A stretch of 64,000 nt of DNA from Welwitschia mirabilis (taxonomy: Eukaryota; Gnetophyta; Gnetopsida; Welwitschiales): contig JBOZIK010000001.1 in NCBI GenBank assembly GCA_051453625.1, forward strand, positions 174,717,881-174,781,880. The letters are read 5' to 3'. Position numbers and translations under genes: made by a program. The notes below the pieces were generated by a model. It had not been told where the DNA came from, searched no databases, and saw nothing but the letters and a program-made list of their open reading frames with translations. Shown piece after piece: positions 49,401 through 55,400 of this stretch. The stretch's first letter is position 1; each line of letters opens with the position of its first letter.

Positions 49401-52400
49401 TGTGACTGTTATTTTATTAATGAGTTAGTTACAAGTCATGTAATGATAACGTGCAATAGTCAACAGCATGATTCCTGTATAATTGAATCATTGATGCATA
49501 TCCAAACACTTTTGGATCACCTTGCTTTTTATCTTGTAAACAAAACGGCACAACATTTATCCTTCCTATATACATAATCTACCCATCTGTCATTCTCATT
49601 GAGACAGAGATTAAATAACCTCATTGCGGTACATTTCAAACCTGAGTTTTGCCATAAAATCTTGTTTGTACTGATTGAAGGTTGTCGCAAAGTCTCACTT
49701 GGGCATTGAAATAACAAAGGAAAAGGGTTTGTTTCTTGTACTTTTTCTCTTGTGTTTTTATTAGTCTTCTTAATCATTATTCCATTAGTGATAATTATTA
49801 TTGAATTAGACTTAAATACTTGTGCCCAATAGTAAATTGTGTTTACTTGTCTTTAGTTTTGATAAATTGCTTTCAAAAACAAGTGATAAATTTCTATAGT
49901 TCTCCTCTTAACCCCTCCCCTCTAGGGCAGGTGGTCCTAACAACTGATATCAGAGTAGGTGGTTGGAATATTTGCTTGTTATAAGTGTGTTTTAGGTGGT
50001 CAAGGATTGAAGGACAACCACTCAATCGCCCACCTTAGTCTACTGCAGACAACTATGAGTTTTAGAAGTCAAGAATGCAAGTGTTCATTGAGGCAATGTA
50101 CTTTGATTGTTGGACAATCGTTGAAGAAGGATCTTAACCCCACAAAGAACAAAGACGATCAATGGCACTAGAGGCAAAGACAGTGCCTTGCTCAACAAAG
50201 AGACCATGGATGTAATTTGTTGTGAACTAAATCCAAAAGCGTACAAGAAGGTAGGGGATTTCACTACTAATAAAAATATTTGGAATTACTTGCATGTAAC
50301 ATATGAAGAAACAAATCAAATCAAGAAGACAAAGAAGCAAATGCTCATAACACAATTTAAGCAAATTCGGATGCAAGATGATGAGACCTTCACTGTGTTC
50401 AATAACAAATTAATGGACATCGTGAATGGCTTGTGGGAACTTGGTGAACCTCTTTCATCTAGTCAAATTGTAGAAAAAATCTCGAGGTCTCTCTCCAAGG
50501 CCTACAAAACCAACGTATTATAATAGAAGACACCAAGGACCTTGACAACATCAAATTAAAGGTATTGGTAAGTGACATTCTCACTTTTGAATTGAGGTAT
50601 CTGCATGAAGGAAACAAAGGCAAAGGTAGAACACTAAATGCAAATCAAAATCCACTTTTTAAACCTAGGAATGATAGCTCTCATTCATCTTCATCAGACT
50701 ATGACTCAGATTTAGATGAGGAGTGTGCCTTGTTTACTAGAAAGTTTAAGAGAATGCTTGCAAGTAGGAAGAGAAGAGATAAAAAGGATTATGCAAGAAA
50801 GGACTATGGTAGAACATCATCAAAATTCAAAGGTAAGTAAAAGAAGAAAGGGATTCAGTGCTATGCTTGCAAAGGATGTGGACATACCAATGTTGAATGC
50901 CCAACCAACAAAAGGAAGAAGCCTTTAACAAAGATGAAAAGGAAGTCCAATGTTGCTACCTAGGGCTTGGATAGTGACACTGATTTAAATTGTGAAGAAA
51001 CACACAAGGATAATAGGTTATCCTTAATGGACTTTACTTCTAATAACTTTTCCTTTTTGACCACATTAGACAATGAATTTGATATACCTAACCCTTATAA
51101 TCATGAATTAAAGACTTCCTTAGATCTTTCAGGTGGTAAGCAAAAGATGATAGCACATGCCATGATGATGACGAAGGCGGATTCTCGAACTACAATGAAG
51201 AACCAGAGGATAAGAAGGCTAAGAAATAGAAGATGAAGATGAATATGACAATGCTATGAAGAAGCCTTATGAGGAAGTCTACAAAGAAAGGAAGAAGCTC
51301 TTAGAAGAGAATATGCTTCTCAAAAAAGGACGTTGGCAAATTTGAAGAAGAAAAGAGGTCAATCCCAAACCAACTATGCCAAACAAGGGAAGAGGCGACA
51401 CACAAAATTTCATGCTATGAGAAGGATATCAAATGTCTTCAAGAGCTTGCCAAAGCAAGAAAGGAGAAATGAAAGTGCTTGTTAAATAAGATTAATGAAC
51501 TACACAACATTATTTCAAAGTTTTCTATAGGAAACAACACTTTGGATAAAATGCTTATAAGACAAAGGGCACCACGTGACAAAAGCCACTTGGGAGACGT
51601 GCCTTCTCTTTCCCCAACATTTATCCCTCCATCATCTAGTAGGTCTTCCTACCTTTCCAATGGTAAAGAATCAATTGTTAAGAACTTCAAATCAGGTGAT
51701 GTGTAACCCTACTCTTCCAATATTGAATTTGTGAAAAGAAATAGAAGGTAACTAATTTTCCAGTTTCATAACAGGTTTAGTCACACCAAGTTGACTTGTC
51801 GTTATAGCAATCTGTTTTCAAAAATTGGTAATATCCCAAGCTTCTAAGTCACTTGCAAGAAACCTTATCTACCACTAATGACGTCCATTGATATGTTGAA
51901 AGTGGTTGTTCAAGACACCTCACAAGAGACACAAGTAGCTTTGTAGACGTGAAGAAATGTGATGAAAGAGTTGTTGCATTTGGAGGCAAGGGCAAAGCAT
52001 AAGTTGAAGCCATAGCAACTATTTCATGTAACGATTTTCCCACTATTCACAATGTTCTCTATATATATGAGCTAGGGCACAATCTTGTTAGCATCAACCA
52101 AATCTGTGATCGAGGTATGTATGTTTTATTTAATGCGTTTGTCATGTCATATCTTCTATAAAAATGGTAAAGTGGTACTTTCAAGTGGTAGAGATGGAGA
52201 TGTTTATTCCATCAAACAATTATTATATAGTAAATGTCTTTCTCCTATTACTATAAATGAAAGTAGATTATGGCATAAAAGATTAGGACATGCCAACTAC
52301 AAGACTTTAAATAACATAGCCAAACATGATCTAGTTAAAGGCTTAACCAAAACTAACAAGTTCAAAGATGAAATTTATCATGCTTGTCAATTAAGTAAAC

Positions 52401-55400
52401 AAACTAGGAAAAGCATTACTAAGACCAATCAAGTGAGTTCTGAAAGATCTCTGGATTTGCTCCACTTACATCTAGTGGGTCCAACCCTTGTTGAAAGTCT
52501 TGGTGGTTAGGCACCGAGACAAGGTAACTCTTTATCGTCTCAAACTCTTATACTAGATTCACTCTGGAACAAGGATAGATTCATCAATGATCAACCTTAA
52601 ATACATGGTGCACATTTTGCCATATGAGACAAACCTTACAATATGGTGTCTTAATCATGGTATTGTGCAACAAATTCAACATTCCCCTTCCTCACAGTAA
52701 TGTTGCCATCTTCTTCCCTTTAGTAGCAATTGATCGTTCCAAGTTAGTGCAGATGAAAGTGTATGAATCAGGGCCTAATCATCAAGCGATCTTAAAATCC
52801 CATATCACTCCTCACAACAGTGGCAATTCCTCTTATTCCACTAGATCTCNNNNNNNNNNNNNNNNNNNNNNNNNNNNNNNNNNNNNNNNNNNNNNNNNNN
52901 NNNNNNNNNNNNNNNNNNNNNNNNNNNNNNNNNNNNNNNNNNNNNNNNNTAGATCTCGAGGTGTCACAGACCCTGTCATGGAAGTTCTTTAGCAAATTGT
53001 TATAGAAAAATATGAACAAGGTCAACAGCTTGGGCACTTCACACATCTTTAATGGCACGAGGAACACTATGAGCAACACTAGCTTAGATTGTTTCTTCAC
53101 CTGAGTCCAAACACTCTTAAGACATCAGAACCCTCCCCTCCTTCCAACTTTCAAGATTCTACTTTAGATGAGGAGGAGGCACAGGCTAGTGAAGAGAAGT
53201 ACAAGCACACCCTAGCACAACCTAAGGAACAAACAATGGTCTCAGCACCACATGCTTCTAAGCCTCAGCTTCACTATCTTAGGAAGTGCCTCACATCTAT
53301 ATATGATGCCCCTCTACCAATTTCAAGCACTGTCATAGCAGCATCTTCTACAACTCCAAAGAGGTCTTCACATAGTGAAGACACTATTCTCTTGAGTGAT
53401 TCTGAGACAAGGTGATACACTTACTTTTTGTTTATCATCTTGTGCTTTTCTCATATTTCGCACGTCAGGCATTGTCATTGATGACACACATTTTTCACAT
53501 GATTATGCATAGCTATTGGGTACATGTTAGATATAAACTAATTTTGATTCTTACTGTTTACAAAAGATATGCTACCTGTATGGTATACGTGCCTTTTTAC
53601 TTTAATACCCTTTTAGTCATACTATGGTAAATCCTATATTACATCTTATGCTAATTAGAAGCCTTGGTAGGCCAAATATTATGATTGAAGGGCTAATGTG
53701 ATAGTTCAATACTCAAAATTCATATGCATATGTGCCTTTTATCCATATATTGTTCTTCAAGTGTGTTGTTTGGCATAAACTCATTTTCTCCTTGAGCTTA
53801 AGTATTTTCACCATATACATTATGCAGAAGGAGCTTATGTTTAGAGTGAGCTTAAATATAGATTTGGTTGTCATTAATGCCAAAAGGGGGAGATGGTTGC
53901 ACCTCCTGACTGTCTATTGATGATGAACCAAATTATGAACAAAGTCAAGTCACAAAGTGGGCATTTTATTGCAAGAACTCTATGATCCCTAAATCCTAAA
54001 GATCAAACTAACTAAAGGTTCATCAAAGGTCAAATGGATCATGCATAGAAGGGTTCAAGCATATCAAAAGGCAAGCAACTAGATGTCTCATCGTAGGTAA
54101 CGTAGCGAGTAGCCGACCAGAGAACACTAAGTGGTCAACCAGACTCTAACCGAAACAACATTTCTTTTTGCTAGGTCGACCAACTATGAACTAAGGTGAA
54201 CAACCCAAAAGGTCAATTGGTTCTAACGGGGGGTCAACCAACAATGAATCGGCTGTTACAAAAAAAAGACTACAGGTTAGCATTGGAGGGAGAAAATAAC
54301 CATTATCCTAGCTGCTGTTGTGCTTCATCACAATTTTTCATTTACCAATCAGTCACAAATCTTGTAATGATGATGTGCAATAGTCACAAGTATGATTTCT
54401 ATGTGACTGAATCATTGTTCCACCTCCAAACACTCTGATCACCTAACTTTTATCTAGTAAGCAAAAAGGGACAACATATATCCCTCCTATATATTTAATC
54501 TTTCCCATCTATCATTATTATTGAGATAATGATTGATAACCTCATTCTGGTACATTTCATGTCTACGAATTGCCATAAAATCTCATTTATATTGGCTGAA
54601 AGTCGTCGCAAAGTCTTGCTTGGGTGTTAAAGTAGCAACACGTAATAAAGAAGGAAACAGACTTGCTTCTTGTACTTTGCCTTTTGTGCTTTTGCTAGTT
54701 TTGTTAAGCACCATTCAATTAGTGATATCTTTATTTGTGATAAATTATTTTCAAAAACGAGCAATAAATTTCTGTAGCTCTCCTATTCACCCCTCCCCTC
54801 TAGGGTAGTCTGTCCTAATACTCTTGACCATCATATTCCCTTACAGCTTATTTCTAATAACCACATATCCAAGGTGATTTTCATAATTAATTTCATCTTT
54901 TACAAAGAAATGAGGTCAAAATGAAAATATAACAAGCAAGGGGATAAAAATACACTTCAGCTTAACTTATAAAAACCTTGACTAGGGGGTCATTGAATTT
55001 AGACTTTAAGTTTGTTGATAAGAAATAGCTTACTGACTCAAGAGTACATTTTTTTCATTATCATCTTCTATATGTCTTTAAATGAAACTTTAATTTACCT
55101 TTCTTAATAAATTTATTTTATTAATACCTTGCACAAATTCTCTATTAGATTAAATTGGACAAATCCTTTGTAACTTGCTTCTAGAGATAATTAACCTAGA
55201 TAACAGATAGACATGATTTCAAAGACTTAGTTGAAAAGTGTAAACATGTGATCCCAGTTGTCCCACATTTATTTTTAAAACACAAAATGCTTTTCCATGA
55301 TACTTCACAAGAACATGTCATCTTGTGCTCATTTCATCATGATGTATTTCAAATTGTTTCATCATGGAATGATATGAATAGTGATTAAACCTTAAGCACA

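Larger units (their letters stand above)
48958..54820 (+). mobile_element. Element C: Sirevirus-like copia retrotransposon lacking reverse transcriptase
   Basis: Two LTRs (48958-49942 and 53894-54820) bound 3.95 kb of internal DNA holding a methionine-tRNA primer site, gag with CxxCxxxxHxxxxC knuckle, protease, integrase N-terminus, an unassigned ORF and a polypurine tract. The GTCATTAATGCCAAAAGGGG tract and the gag style (acidic [11 protein letters not shown] before a lysine-rich stretch) are typical of the Sirevirus/Maximus lineage. Reverse transcriptase and RNase H are absent, with only a 100-base gap in between. Flanks CTCCT and CTCTT match at 4 of 5 bases, as an old target duplication would. 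Confidence 0.85.
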
